From Erythrobacter sp. (GTDB lineage: Bacteria > Pseudomonadota > Alphaproteobacteria > Sphingomonadales > Sphingomonadaceae), in NCBI RefSeq assembly GCF_011765465.1, contig NZ_CP050265.1, positions 496,001 to 560,000 of the forward strand: a stretch of 64,000 nucleotides of DNA, given 5' to 3'. The notes beneath the pieces are model-generated. The model worked only from the letters and a program-made list of their open reading frames with translations, was not told where the DNA came from and made no database searches. Numbering within the stretch: position 1 is the stretch's first letter; each line of letters begins with the position of its first letter. Shown piece by piece: positions 43,099 to 51,364 of this stretch. The position numbers and the translations under genes are program-made.

Positions 43099-43362
43099 TT
43101 GGCCTGCGCGCTTCCGGTGCAGGCCGGTATCCCGCCGCTGCGGCCCGACCGGATCGAGCCGGTCGAGCCGCCCGGGATCGAGCCCCTGCCGGACGAAAGC
43201 GAGCCGGACGCGGTCCCCGAAACCGAGCCGGTCGCGCCCGACATCGACGAGCCCGATCGCGCCCCGGAAGAATATCCGGCCCCGGAAGAGCGGGCCGGGC
43301 GGCTGCGGTCGCCCGGTCCCATCGTCCTCGCGCCGCGGCGGAAGAAGGAAACCATCGCATGA
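43099..43362 (+). CDS. Pro/Glu-rich small ORF coupled to the Usp gene, uncertain
   Basis: An open frame of up to 87 codons directly after hsp20, ending with ATGA overlap at the Usp start. It could begin at TTG 43099 or GTG 43117. The product is rich in Pro, Glu and Asp (for example RIEPVEPPGIEPLPDESEP) and ends RRKKETIA. No ribosome-binding site is visible. The overlap with the next start argues for it; the odd composition and weak start argue against. Confidence 0.35.
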   Translation: MACALPVQAGIPPLRPDRIEPVEPPGIEPLPDESEPDAVPETEPVAPDIDEPDRAPEEYPAPEERAGRLRSPGPIVLAPRRKKETIA

Positions 43363-44153
43363 AGAACATCCTGCTGCTCGTGCACGATGACCCGGCGCAG
43401 GAATCGCGCCTGCAGGTCGCGCTCGACGTGACACGCTGGCTCGGCGGCCATCTCGAATGCCTCGCGGTGCGCGAATTGCCGATGCTGAGCTACGGCGACT
43501 ATTCCGCCGCCGAGGCGATGGCGATGATGGACCGGGACGACTCCACGAAGGGATCGTTGCAGAGCGTCGTCGAGGATCGGCTCGCAGGGGAAGATGTCGC
43601 CTGGTCTTGCGAACGCTCCTTCGAGGCCCGCTCCGACGCGCTGAACTATGCCTCGGACTTCGCCGACCTCATCGTGATGTCCTCGCGGCTGGACGAAGTG
43701 GGAGACAAGTTGCCAACTCCTGAACGCCTGCCGCTTCGCTCGGGGCGGCCGATCCTTGCTGTCCCGCCCGGCACGAAGGGGCTCGATCTCGGCGCACCCG
43801 TCGTCATTGCGTGGGACGGCTCGCGCCCTGCGGTCGAAGCCGTGCGCGCAGCCGCCCGTCTCTCCGGCGACGCGAGCGAGGTCGTCCTGATCGAGGTCGA
43901 TCCGCCCTCGGGGGCGCTCGCGATGGAGGAGGCGGCCGTCTATCTCTCGCGCCACGGGATCACGCCCCACCTGATCGAGCGGGACCGCGCCCCTACGGTC
44001 GCCGACACCCTGCTTGACCAGATCCGCCTTGTCGGCGCGGGCTTTCTCGCCATGGGTGCCTATGGCAGCCCGCCGAGCGCGGAGCGGATTTTCGGCGGGG
44101 TGACGCGCACCATGCTCCAGCGCAGCCCCGTCCCGCTGCTGCTGGCGCATTGA
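43359..44153 (+). CDS. Universal stress protein (UspA family), two-domain
   Basis: Protein of 264 aa made of two Usp folds. The first begins MKNILLLVHDDP; the second (about 140-264) begins PVVIAWDGSRPAVEAVRAA and ends with GAYGSPPSAERIFGGVTRTMLQRSPVPLLLAH. The G-X2-G-X9-G-(S/T) ATP-binding signature is only partly kept in the second domain (GAYG and FGGVT). Usp proteins act in the cytoplasm in survival under energy or oxygen limitation. It follows hsp20 on the same strand and is convergent with the BON gene, with a hairpin between them. Confidence 0.9.
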   Translation: MKNILLLVHDDPAQESRLQVALDVTRWLGGHLECLAVRELPMLSYGDYSAAEAMAMMDRDDSTKGSLQSVVEDRLAGEDVAWSCERSFEARSDALNYASDFADLIVMSSRLDEVGDKLPTPERLPLRSGRPILAVPPGTKGLDLGAPVVIAWDGSRPAVEAVRAAARLSGDASEVVLIEVDPPSGALAMEEAAVYLSRHGITPHLIERDRAPTVADTLLDQIRLVGAGFLAMGAYGSPPSAERIFGGVTRTMLQRSPVPLLLAH

Positions 44154-44167
44154 CGGGAAATCGGCAG

Positions 44168-44206
44168 GCGGGCGCCCCGGCCGCTGCGCGGCGGGACGCC
44201 CGCTTT
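44168..44206. terminator. Bidirectional terminator between the Usp and BON genes
   Basis: GCGGGCG (44168-44174) pairs with CGCCCGC (44197-44203), and inner C/G runs extend the stem around a short loop. TTTCTC follows on the plus strand. Being between convergent stops, it can serve both transcripts. Confidence 0.65.
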
Positions 44207-44207
44207 C

Positions 44208-44861
44208 TCAACCCACCAAGATCTTGTCTTCGACCTGCGTAACGCCGGGAGCGGCCCACGCGGCCTGTTCGGCGAGCTTGCGTTCGTGCCACGCCTTCAC
44301 CTTGCCGGAAAGCGTCACCTTGTTGCCGCTCGCGGTGATCGTGACCGCGTTCGCATCGAGCCCCGCCTGCCGCTTGAACGCGTCCTCGATCCGCTTGCGG
44401 ATGTCGGTGACCTTGGGCCTGCTTTTGACGGCAATATTGTTCGACACGCCGACCACGCCCGACACCTTGCCGGCGGCGTGCATCGCCTCGTCGGCCTGGT
44501 ATTTCCATTCGACCTCGCCATCGAGGCTGACCCAGCCGCGCTCGACCTTCACCTTGATCGTTTCCTCGGGGATGAGCACGTCATAGGCGAAGATGTCGAG
44601 AATGCGCTTGGCGATCTCGTGATCGGCGGTCTTGCGGTCGGAATCGAAGCGGATCTTGAGTTCCTCCGCGATGGCCTGCACGCCCTCGACCCGTTTCGCC
44701 GCGCGTTCGGCGGCCATCTTCTCGGCATAGCTTTTCACATAGCCGTTGAGCGTCACCACCCCGTCGACCACCGAAACGCCGATATCGGCATGGTCGATGC
44801 TCGGTTCCCATTCGAGCTCCTCGAGCACGTCGCGCTGCAGCGCGCTGTCGCTTTTCTTCAT
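44208..44861 (-). CDS. Protein with three BON domains
   Basis: Protein of 217 aa without a signal peptide. Three BON domains (about 8-75, 80-148 and 150-216) each end in a strand-turn like VVTLNGYVKSYAEKMAAE, WVSLDGEVEWKYQADEA and KVTLSGKVKAWHERKLAE. BON domains bind phospholipid or membrane surfaces in OsmY-type proteins. Those lacking signals are common in stress islands next to Usp and Hsp20 genes. The precise role is unknown. The regulatory gap upstream (44862-45007) holds a partial match to the island's shared motif. Confidence 0.87.
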   Translation of the reverse strand: MKKSDSALQRDVLEELEWEPSIDHADIGVSVVDGVVTLNGYVKSYAEKMAAERAAKRVEGVQAIAEELKIRFDSDRKTADHEIAKRILDIFAYDVLIPEETIKVKVERGWVSLDGEVEWKYQADEAMHAAGKVSGVVGVSNNIAVKSRPKVTDIRKRIEDAFKRQAGLDANAVTITASGNKVTLSGKVKAWHERKLAEQAAWAAPGVTQVEDKILVG

Positions 44862-44963
44862 CGCCTTTCTCCCAGGACGGACTTCGAGACGGCAGGTCGC
44901 CCGTCACTCTTGCGGGTGTTCGGGCCTGCCGACCCTCTTTTGAAGCGCCGTGGGGAGCGGCGG

Positions 44964-44982
44964 GATGCGGTAATGTGCGTAA
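44964..44982 (-). promoter_or_regulatory. Weak candidate operator upstream of the BON gene
   Basis: Read on the minus strand, TTACGCACATTACCGCATC shares ATTACCG and the following AT with the stronger sites before the fixL and esterase-like genes. It is about 105 bases before the BON start. Only half of the motif is good. Confidence 0.3.
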
Positions 44983-45007
44983 GGCGTCGTCTTTCAGGTC
45001 TTGGCCG

Positions 45008-45676
45008 TCAGGCCTTGTCGCGTGGGGCGAGGAGGGTGTGTTCGGACAGCCACCGCTTTTCCGAACCCAATCCCGCAGCAAACGCGATCCTCAGCGCATC
45101 GGCGAAGCTGTGCACCGCGAGCTTTTCCATCACGTTCGCCCGGTAGACCTCTACCGTGCGCGAAGAGATGCCGAGATCATAGGCGATCGTCTTGTTGGGA
45201 TAGCCGCAGGCGAGCCCGTCGAGCACCTCCTGCTCGCGCGAGGTCAGCCGTCCGAGCTGCGTTTTTGCCCAGTCCGCACGCTTGCGCTGTTCCTCGCAGT
45301 CGCGCATCGTCTCGAAAGCGGACTGGACGGCGTTGAGGACGTGCTGGCGGTCGACCGGTTTCTGGAGGAAATCGACCGCCCCCTCCTGCATCGCGTGCAC
45401 CGCCATGGTGATGTCGCCATGCCCCGTGAGCACGATGACGGGAAAGTTGAAGCCCTCCCGCTTCATTTCGCGCTGCAGCTCCAGCCCGTCCATCCCCGGC
45501 ATCCGTACGTCGATCATGGCGCAGGCCGGGGTCATCTTGTCCGCGCCCTTGAGGAAGGGTTCCGGCCCCTCCCAGCGCATCACGTCGTAGCCCGAATTCG
45601 ACAACAGGAAGTCGAGCGATCGCCTTATCGATTCCTCGTCGTCCACGACATGGACCAGCCTGCGTTCAATCGGCAT
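45008..45676 (-). CDS. fixJ: FixJ-type response regulator
   Basis: Protein of 222 aa. The receiver domain (about 5-122) has the acidic pair Asp12/Asp13 in VVDDEESIRRS, the phospho-acceptor Asp56 in MIDVRMPGMDG, Thr in LTGHGDI and Lys in LQKPVD. The C-terminal LuxR-type helix-turn-helix (about 143-205; LTSREQEVLDGLACGYPNKTIA and SSRTVEVYRANVMEKL) is that of FixJ. FixJ activates low-oxygen genes once phosphorylated by FixL. Its start overlaps the fixL stop, so the pair is translated together. An ATG two codons upstream (45682) is also possible. Confidence 0.92.
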   Translation of the reverse strand: MPIERRLVHVVDDEESIRRSLDFLLSNSGYDVMRWEGPEPFLKGADKMTPACAMIDVRMPGMDGLELQREMKREGFNFPVIVLTGHGDITMAVHAMQEGAVDFLQKPVDRQHVLNAVQSAFETMRDCEEQRKRADWAKTQLGRLTSREQEVLDGLACGYPNKTIAYDLGISSRTVEVYRANVMEKLAVHSFADALRIAFAAGLGSEKRWLSEHTLLAPRDKA

Positions 45677-47585
45677 GATCATCCTCCTCCCTGAAAGCGG
45701 GGACCGTGAAGAGGAAAGCCGCGCCGGCAGCGAGATCCGGGTCGTACCAGATGCGCCCGCCGTGGGCTTCGACAATGGTCCTGCAGATGGCGAGACCCAT
45801 TCCCATTCCGTCGCGCTTGGTCGTGCTGAATGGCGCGAACAGTCGCGCGACGCGTTCCGGCGGCACGCCCGGACCGCTGTCCGTGACGGTGAAGCGGGTT
45901 GCGGCGTCATCCTTTGCGATTGCGATCGTGACCTGTCCGTCGCGCTCGACCGCATCGATCGCGTTGCGCACGAGGTTGAAGAGCACCTGCTGGATCTGCA
46001 CCCGGTCGACCAGCATGGGTTCCAGCCCCGGCTCGACCTCCAGCGACCATTCGACGTTACGATGCCGGATGCCCGCCGCCGCCAGCGTGCAGGCATCGCG
46101 CGCGAGCTTGCCGGGATCCTCCAGCGTGCGGTCGATGTCGCCCCGCGCCATGAAACTGCGAAGCCGCTTGACGATTTCGCCCGCGCGCAGGGCTTCATGC
46201 CCGGCCTCTTCGAGCGCATCGGCGACCTTCTCGAGCGAGCCCGGCTCTCCCCGCCGCAGGAGTTCGGCCGAAGTCTGGACGATGTTGCTGATCGCCATCA
46301 GCGGCTGGTTGAGTTCGTGTGCGATCGCGGTGGACAGCGTGCCCATGTCGCTCACCCGCCCGATATGGGCAAGCTCGCGCTGGAGCTCTTCCATTCTCGC
46401 CTCGGTCTGCTCCTTGTGCGTCAAATCCTGGATGAAGCCGGCGAACATCCGCTCCCCGCCGCCGAACGCCTCGCCGATCCTCAGGGTATGGGGAAAGATC
46501 GAACCGTCCTTGCGCAGGCCGTGGACGCGCCGTTTCAGCCCGATCACCTTGCTTTCGCCCCGCGTGCGATAGCGCAGCAGGTGTGCGTCGTGCTCCTCGC
46601 GGTCGGGGGAGGGCATCAGCATCGCGACATTGCGTCCCACCACCTCGCTCGCCGAGTAGCCGAACATCTCTTCGGCCGCCTTGCTGAACAGGAGGATCCT
46701 GCCTTCGACATCGATCACCACCAGGGCGTCGGGAACGGTGTCGAGGATCGAGCGCAGGAGCACGGTGCTCGCTTCGAGCGAGCGCGCCTGCGTGTCCTCG
46801 TGCGTGATGTCGCGCAGGACCTGGCCGAAGCCGCTCGGGAGGATCTCGTCGCCCTCGATCCGGGTGATCGTGACTTCGGCGAGGAATCGCGTGCCGTCCT
46901 TGCGGGTGCGCCAGCAGCGATCGCGGAAAGACCCGTTCCTGCGGGCAAGCCGCAGCTGGGTCTTCGGCAGGCCGCGCGTGCGTTCGCCGGGATCGAACAG
47001 GATGTCGAAGGACTCGCCCTGGACCTCCCCCTCGCGCCAGCCGCAAAGGCGTTCCGCACCCTCGTTCCAGATCGTGATCCGGCCTTCGTCGTCGAGCATG
47101 CAGAGCGCGAAATCCTCCGCCGTGTCGATGAAAAGCGACAATTCCTCCTTGAGCACCTTGCTCCTGAGGCTTTGCTCCATTTCCGCGGTCACGTCCTCGC
47201 AGACCATCAGCGCGCCGCGCACGGTGCCCTTGGTGTCCTTCCACGGCGAGACGCTCCAGCGCACCCAGTCGACGGTGCCGTCGGCGCGTTCGAGCCGCTC
47301 GAATTCGCGCGAGAGGACCTCTCCCGCGAGCGCGCGCTGCAATGCCGCCCGCCACGGGCCGCGTTCGCAGGAGGTGACATATTCGCGGGAGAAGGGAGGC
47401 TGGATCTCGGGCGGCAGGCGCAACAGCTTCTTCCAGCCGGCATTGCACAGCACGCAAGCCAGGTCGCGGTCGAACAGGGCCACCGCCGCCGGAATCTGGT
47501 CGATCATCGGCGCGACCAGCCGGGTGTAGGGTATCCGCCCCGCGCGGAAACTGGGATCCGCTTTGTTCATCCCGTTGCTTGCCAT
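45666..47585 (-). CDS. fixL: FixL-type oxygen-sensing histidine kinase with heme PAS
   Basis: Kinase of 639 aa with three PAS domains (about 25-135, 150-265 and 275-390), then HisKA with His423 in IAHELNQPLMAISN and an HATPase_c domain (about 520-635; NLVRNAIDAVERDG, GPGVPPER, GMGMGLAICRTIVEAHGG). No transmembrane segment. The third PAS keeps FixL's heme features: His332 in EEHDAHLLRYR and Arg352 in IGLKRRV, 20 residues apart, exactly as His200 and Arg220 in Bradyrhizobium FixL. So it should bind heme and sense O2. I start at ATG 47585; an ATG five codons later is an alternative. Coupled to fixJ. Confidence 0.92.
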   Translation of the reverse strand: MASNGMNKADPSFRAGRIPYTRLVAPMIDQIPAAVALFDRDLACVLCNAGWKKLLRLPPEIQPPFSREYVTSCERGPWRAALQRALAGEVLSREFERLERADGTVDWVRWSVSPWKDTKGTVRGALMVCEDVTAEMEQSLRSKVLKEELSLFIDTAEDFALCMLDDEGRITIWNEGAERLCGWREGEVQGESFDILFDPGERTRGLPKTQLRLARRNGSFRDRCWRTRKDGTRFLAEVTITRIEGDEILPSGFGQVLRDITHEDTQARSLEASTVLLRSILDTVPDALVVIDVEGRILLFSKAAEEMFGYSASEVVGRNVAMLMPSPDREEHDAHLLRYRTRGESKVIGLKRRVHGLRKDGSIFPHTLRIGEAFGGGERMFAGFIQDLTHKEQTEARMEELQRELAHIGRVSDMGTLSTAIAHELNQPLMAISNIVQTSAELLRRGEPGSLEKVADALEEAGHEALRAGEIVKRLRSFMARGDIDRTLEDPGKLARDACTLAAAGIRHRNVEWSLEVEPGLEPMLVDRVQIQQVLFNLVRNAIDAVERDGQVTIAIAKDDAATRFTVTDSGPGVPPERVARLFAPFSTTKRDGMGMGLAICRTIVEAHGGRIWYDPDLAAGAAFLFTVPAFREEDDHAD

Positions 47586-47641
47586 GCAATATACTGCATC
47601 AACATCATCGACGCCAGTGACCGTGACGAGGTGAACGGGGA

Positions 47642-47659
47642 CATTCGTAATATTACGGA
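47642..47659 (-). promoter_or_regulatory. 12-base palindrome upstream of fixL (candidate FixJ site)
   Basis: CGTAATATTACG is a perfect palindrome (47646-47657) inside TCCGTAATATTACGAATG on the minus strand, about 60 bases before the fixL start. The same sequence with one extra base lies upstream of the erythromycin-esterase-like gene. Confidence 0.6.
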
Positions 47660-47849
47660 GAAATGCGGTTGCGGGCCGGCGCCGACGGCGATGTAGCCAG
47701 CCAGGATCCACTCACACCGCCCGGTGGACGCGGCCTTCTATCGACACGTGCAAGTCTTCCCGTGCCCCCAGGTGTAATTCTCGATCGCCCTCTCGATCTG
47801 CAACAAGGCTCGCTTGCGCTCGTCTCTCGCCAGACGCCTTGGCCGGGCC

Positions 47850-48521
47850 TCATGGCGAGCGCGGACGCGATGCGCGCGCGCTTTCCATGAGGCGCACCAC
47901 TTCGGCATCGGAAGTCTCGCTGAAATCGCCGTAGTGCTGGCCCACCGAACCGAAGGCCGCGGGCGTTTCGAGGACCACGATCTCGTCGCACAGGTCGGCC
48001 AGCGCGCGCACCGCATCGGGCGGGGCTACCGGCACCGCGAGAATAATCCGCTCGGCGCCCGCCTTGCGCGCTCCGCGAATGGCGGCGGTGATGGTGGAGC
48101 CCGTTGCGATCCCGTCGTCGACGATCACGACCGTGCGGCCCGCGATGCGCGGTTTGCGCCGTTTTCCCATGTAGGCGCTCCGGCGGCGTTCGAGCTCTAC
48201 CAGCTGGCGGCCCATTTCCCGCTGGAGATAGTCGGTCCCCGGCGCGATGATATCGATCGCGTGCTCGTTCAGCACGATCTGCGGATCGTCACCGTCGACG
48301 ACCGCCCCGATCGCGTATTCGGGATTGCCGGGCGCACCCAGCTTGCGGACCATCATGAGATCGAGTTCGGCATCGAGCGCGCGGGCGATTTCATAGGCCA
48401 CCGGCACGCCGCCGCGCGGCAGGGCGAGGATGAGCGGGTCGTGTCCGCGCAGATGGCCGAGCTTGCCGGCAAGCAGACGCCCGGCGCTGACCCGGTCCGC
48501 GATCATCGCACGCGCCCTCAT
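47850..48521 (-). CDS. Phosphoribosyltransferase family protein
   Basis: Protein of 223 aa with a type I PRTase fold. The PRPP loop is VVIVDDGIATGST (131-143). An early LALPRGGVPVAYEIA block and the LGAPGNPEYAIGAV stretch place it with the PRTases found in DosR-like stress regulons (Rv0571c and Rv2030c N-termini), not with a known purine or pyrimidine salvage enzyme. Its substrate is unknown. The start overlaps by four bases the stop of the upstream hydrolase gene. In M. tuberculosis the equivalent PRTase and hydrolase are one fused protein. Confidence 0.87.
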   Translation of the reverse strand: MRARAMIADRVSAGRLLAGKLGHLRGHDPLILALPRGGVPVAYEIARALDAELDLMMVRKLGAPGNPEYAIGAVVDGDDPQIVLNEHAIDIIAPGTDYLQREMGRQLVELERRRSAYMGKRRKPRIAGRTVVIVDDGIATGSTITAAIRGARKAGAERIILAVPVAPPDAVRALADLCDEIVVLETPAAFGSVGQHYGDFSETSDAEVVRLMESARASRPRSP

Positions 48522-49183
48522 CCCGCCTCGACCTCGCCGCGGGCGAAGTGGCAATCGAACCACTCGGCGGCGTGATCGACCACCTGTTCGAGCTCGCCGG
48601 GCCCTTCGAACAGGTGCCCTGCGCCGGGGACGATGACGATTTCATGCGGGCATTCCAGCAGCTTCGCCGCGGCCCGGTTGAGCGCGATCACCTCGTGATC
48701 GGCCCCTCCGACGATCAGCTGCACCGGGCATCGCACCCGCGAAAGCGCGTCGGCGCCTGCAAGGTCGGGCCGTCCTCCGCGCGATACCACCGCGGCGACC
48801 AGGTCGGGCCGGTTGGCCGCGGCGAGCACGGCCGCCCCGGCCCCGGTGCTCGCCCCGAACAGGCCGAGCGGCAGGGATGCGAATTCCTCCTCCGCCTTCA
48901 TCCGGATCATCGCATCGACCAGCCTTGCCGCAAGCAGCTCGATATCGAACACCTTCGCCCGGTTGTGCGCCTCGGCAATCGTCAGGAGATCGAACAGGAG
49001 CGAGGCGAAGCCCGCTTCGGCGAGCATTTCGGAGACGCGATTGTTGCGCGGGGAGCGATGCGAGCTGCCGCTGCCGTGGGCGAACAGGACGAGGCCGCGG
49101 GGCCTGTCGGGCACGCGCAGGACCGCAGGCAGCTTGCGCGGGCCGAGGCCGAAGAAGCGGAGCGAGGGAAGAGTGTCGGGCAT
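48518..49183 (-). CDS. Dienelactone-hydrolase-like alpha/beta hydrolase
   Basis: Protein of 221 aa. The nucleophile elbow is GASTGAG (Ser112); the acid is probably Asp in GGADHEV and the base His in GAGHLFEGPGEL, completing the triad. LFAHGSGSSHRSPRN supplies the oxyanion region. It is cytoplasmic. The substrate is unknown. It lies between the esterase-like gene (2-base gap) and the phosphoribosyltransferase gene (4-base overlap), so the three are one operon. Confidence 0.87.
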   Translation of the reverse strand: MPDTLPSLRFFGLGPRKLPAVLRVPDRPRGLVLFAHGSGSSHRSPRNNRVSEMLAEAGFASLLFDLLTIAEAHNRAKVFDIELLAARLVDAMIRMKAEEEFASLPLGLFGASTGAGAAVLAAANRPDLVAAVVSRGGRPDLAGADALSRVRCPVQLIVGGADHEVIALNRAAAKLLECPHEIVIVPGAGHLFEGPGELEQVVDHAAEWFDCHFARGEVEAG

Positions 49184-49185
49184 TG

Positions 49186-50523
49186 CTACAATCCGAACGG
49201 GTAGGTTTCAGGCACGCCCTCCGGCCGCTCCGCGCCTAGCGGGGTCACGGGCGTCGTCTCCTCGAACCAGACATAGGCATCGAACTGGTCGGCGAGGACG
49301 GCTTCGAAATAGTGGCTGAGATATTCGCTTTCGGGCCGGTAGACGACGCCGATCGCGCGTTCGAGCAGAGTGCGGCGGAGCTGTTCGGCGAGTGCGCGCC
49401 TTGCCGGCGAGCGCCAGTCGGTCAGCGAGCGGGCGAAGCCGGCGTGGCGAAAGGCGTGCTCCCAGCTGTCGATGCGCGCCGGCCGCACGGTCTTGACCTC
49501 CATCTGCCCGCCCCATTCGCTCGCCGCAGCGACCGTCCCGCGATCCGTGCCGAAGCCGATCGCGACGCATTCTTCGCCATGCGCCATGCGGCAAAGCTCG
49601 CCGATGTTGAATTCGCCGCGCCAGCCCATGGCCGTCGCCGCGGCGTTGCCGATGTGCGAATTATGCGCCCAGACGACGGCCTTCGTCGTGTCGCCGCCAT
49701 GGGCGAGCAGCGCCTGGAGCGTCGCGAACATATGCCGGTCGCGCAGGTTCCAGCTTTCCGCCGCCCCGCGGTAGAGCGCGCGGTAATATTTCTCCGCCGC
49801 GACCGCGATGCGCGCATTCTGCACCGCATCGAACCACTCCTCGCCATCCTCGCCGAGCGCGGCAAGCCGCAAGTCGAGCAGGCGGCGCAGCTGTTCCACG
49901 ACTTCCTCCTCGCAGCTTTCGCGCCCGCCATGGACGACGGCATGGCCATAGCGCGCCGGGTCCTCGCGCCAGGGGAAGAGGCAGGCATAGCGCTCGCGCG
50001 CGAGCGCCGCGTCGAAGGGGCTTTCCGCTTCGAGGAAGTCGATCACCGCGTTCATCGACTGATTGAGCGAATAGAGGTCGAGCCCGCGAAACGCGACCCG
50101 TTCTCCTTCAGGCAGGCGCTCGTTGTGGCCGCGCAGCCAGTCAGCGAATTCGAGCGTTTCGAGATTGCGCCACATCCATGTCGGGAAGCGCACGAAGGCT
50201 TCGCCGCGCGCGGGCCGCGGTGCTTGGTGACGGACATAGTCGTCGATCCGCGCGGCATCGGGCCAGTCGGCCTCGACGGCGACGAGGGTGAAGCCGTGCC
50301 GCTCGATCATGCGGCGGGTGATGGCGGCTCTGGCGCGGTAGAATTCGCTGCTGCCATGGGTCGCCTCGCCCAGCAGGAGCACCTTGGCGTCGGCAAAGCG
50401 GTCGAAGCGGCTTCCGAAATTCGCCGCATCGGCCGGGTGAGGCAGCGGCTCGGCCGCTTCGCGCAGCAGGACCGAAAGCTGCGGCAGTTCGGTCCTTTCC
50501 CGTGTCCCGGCCATCACGTTCAT
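49186..50523 (-). CDS. Erythromycin-esterase-like protein
   Basis: Protein of 445 aa of the erythromycin esterase (PF05139) family. Conserved His and Glu blocks are visible: LLGEATHGSSEFYRARA, FTLVAVEADWPDA, VVWAHNSHIGNA and the late YFEAVLADQFDAYVWFEETTPV. The family contains true macrolide esterases (EreA/EreB) but also many stress-island members such as the C-terminal half of Rv2030c, and this genomic context favours the latter. The start at ATG 50523 has GGGAG upstream. It heads an operon with the hydrolase and phosphoribosyltransferase genes. Confidence 0.88.
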   Translation of the reverse strand: MNVMAGTRERTELPQLSVLLREAAEPLPHPADAANFGSRFDRFADAKVLLLGEATHGSSEFYRARAAITRRMIERHGFTLVAVEADWPDAARIDDYVRHQAPRPARGEAFVRFPTWMWRNLETLEFADWLRGHNERLPEGERVAFRGLDLYSLNQSMNAVIDFLEAESPFDAALARERYACLFPWREDPARYGHAVVHGGRESCEEEVVEQLRRLLDLRLAALGEDGEEWFDAVQNARIAVAAEKYYRALYRGAAESWNLRDRHMFATLQALLAHGGDTTKAVVWAHNSHIGNAAATAMGWRGEFNIGELCRMAHGEECVAIGFGTDRGTVAAASEWGGQMEVKTVRPARIDSWEHAFRHAGFARSLTDWRSPARRALAEQLRRTLLERAIGVVYRPESEYLSHYFEAVLADQFDAYVWFEETTPVTPLGAERPEGVPETYPFGL

Positions 50524-50976
50524 CAGCCGTCTCCCTTGCAGGAGAGTTATGCGCGTGCCCGCGATGGGCGCGCATTCGGTAATATTACGGAAGCGCGGTC
50601 CCGAAGCGGGGCGCTTCGGGACCGCCGAGGTTGGGTCAACAAAGGGGGGTGAACCCGCGGGGTTCCCTGACCCGTGATGCACTCTCGCATCTCGTTTTGG
50701 GAACCACCGCGAGCCCTGGTCAAACGATCGTCGCGCAGACTTGGGTCAGAACCTTTTCGCTCGATCCGGTTCAAAACGAAGCTGCCGCTCCCGTTTGACG
50801 CTTATGGTTTACGCCTGCCCCGCCGCCGGCTCCATGCGGAGATGTCCCTAGGGGTTTTCACGGGGATAAGGCTTCCGGCGCGCAGTGGAAGGGCAAGGGC
50901 GGCCTACGGGGAATTGCGAGGCGCATCGAAAGCGAAGGGTCGCCACATTCGTGCCCTATCAAGGAGGGAGCAGGGT
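50524..50976. other. Long divergent intergenic region (453 bases)
   Basis: Contains the palindromic site at 50573-50592, which serves the esterase-like operon on the minus strand. On the side of the receiver-like gene it has several short dyads (GGGTCAAC ... GTGAACCC near 50633-50656; CCCTAGGGG near 50847). I see no convincing gene or RNA in it; a small regulatory RNA cannot be excluded. Confidence 0.5.
50573..50592 (-). promoter_or_regulatory. Palindromic candidate operator upstream of the esterase-like operon
   Basis: GTAATATTAC (50579-50588) is a perfect palindrome within TTCCGTAATATTACCGAATG on the minus strand, 50 bases before the start of the erythromycin-esterase-like gene. It is nearly identical to the site before fixL. 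Confidence 0.6.
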
Positions 50977-51345
50977 ATGCCGCACGCACTCATCATCGAC
51001 GAGAACATCGCCATCTGCCGCGCGATCCAGCATTATCTGGCGGGGCTCGGCTTCGGCTCGTTCGATCACACCTGGACCGAACAGCAGGCGCTCGACGCGG
51101 CGGCACGGCGCAGGCCCGACATCATCGTGATCGGGGACGATATCGAATTCGGATGCGCCATGCGCGCAGCGCGCAGGATTTCGAACGACGGGGCGATTCC
51201 GGTGCTGATGGTGAGCGGAAACCCGGCAAGGGCGTCGGAAAGGCTCGCGGCGGTCCCGAGCTACGAAGGCCCCTTCCGGGTCAACGAGATCGAGGAGGCT
51301 GTGGACCTCGCGCTGGCGCACAGGGGAACCCCCGTGTTGCATTGA
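50977..51345 (+). CDS. Stand-alone receiver-like protein, degenerate
   Basis: Protein of 122 aa with the CheY-like pattern: acidic residues near the N-terminus (LIIDENI, Asp8 and Glu9), a candidate phospho-acceptor Asp54/55 (IIVIGDDI) and a late strand PVLMVSGNP. The conserved Lys before the last helix is missing (YEGPFRVNEI, Gly in its place), so normal phosphorylation signalling is doubtful. No output domain. AGGAGGGAG precedes the ATG. It is divergent from the esterase-like operon and may adjust the FixLJ circuit, by inference only. Confidence 0.72.
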   Translation: MPHALIIDENIAICRAIQHYLAGLGFGSFDHTWTEQQALDAAARRRPDIIVIGDDIEFGCAMRAARRISNDGAIPVLMVSGNPARASERLAAVPSYEGPFRVNEIEEAVDLALAHRGTPVLH

Positions 51346-51364
51346 CCTGCGCGCGCGAGGGGGC

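Noticed and set aside
45675..47696. Long plus-strand open frame opposite fixL
   Set aside because: No recognisable protein features; FixL on the minus strand explains the open frame.
49186..50523. Calling the erythromycin-esterase-like gene a macrolide resistance gene
   Set aside because: Genomic context is a stress island with PRTase and hydrolase genes, as in non-resistance family members.
42337..50976. FNR/FixK-type boxes (TTGAT-N4-ATCAA) or EcfG promoters (GGAAC-N16-17-CGTT) before the stress genes
   Set aside because: I looked in the main gaps and found no convincing match; the CCGTAA-type motif is the better candidate.
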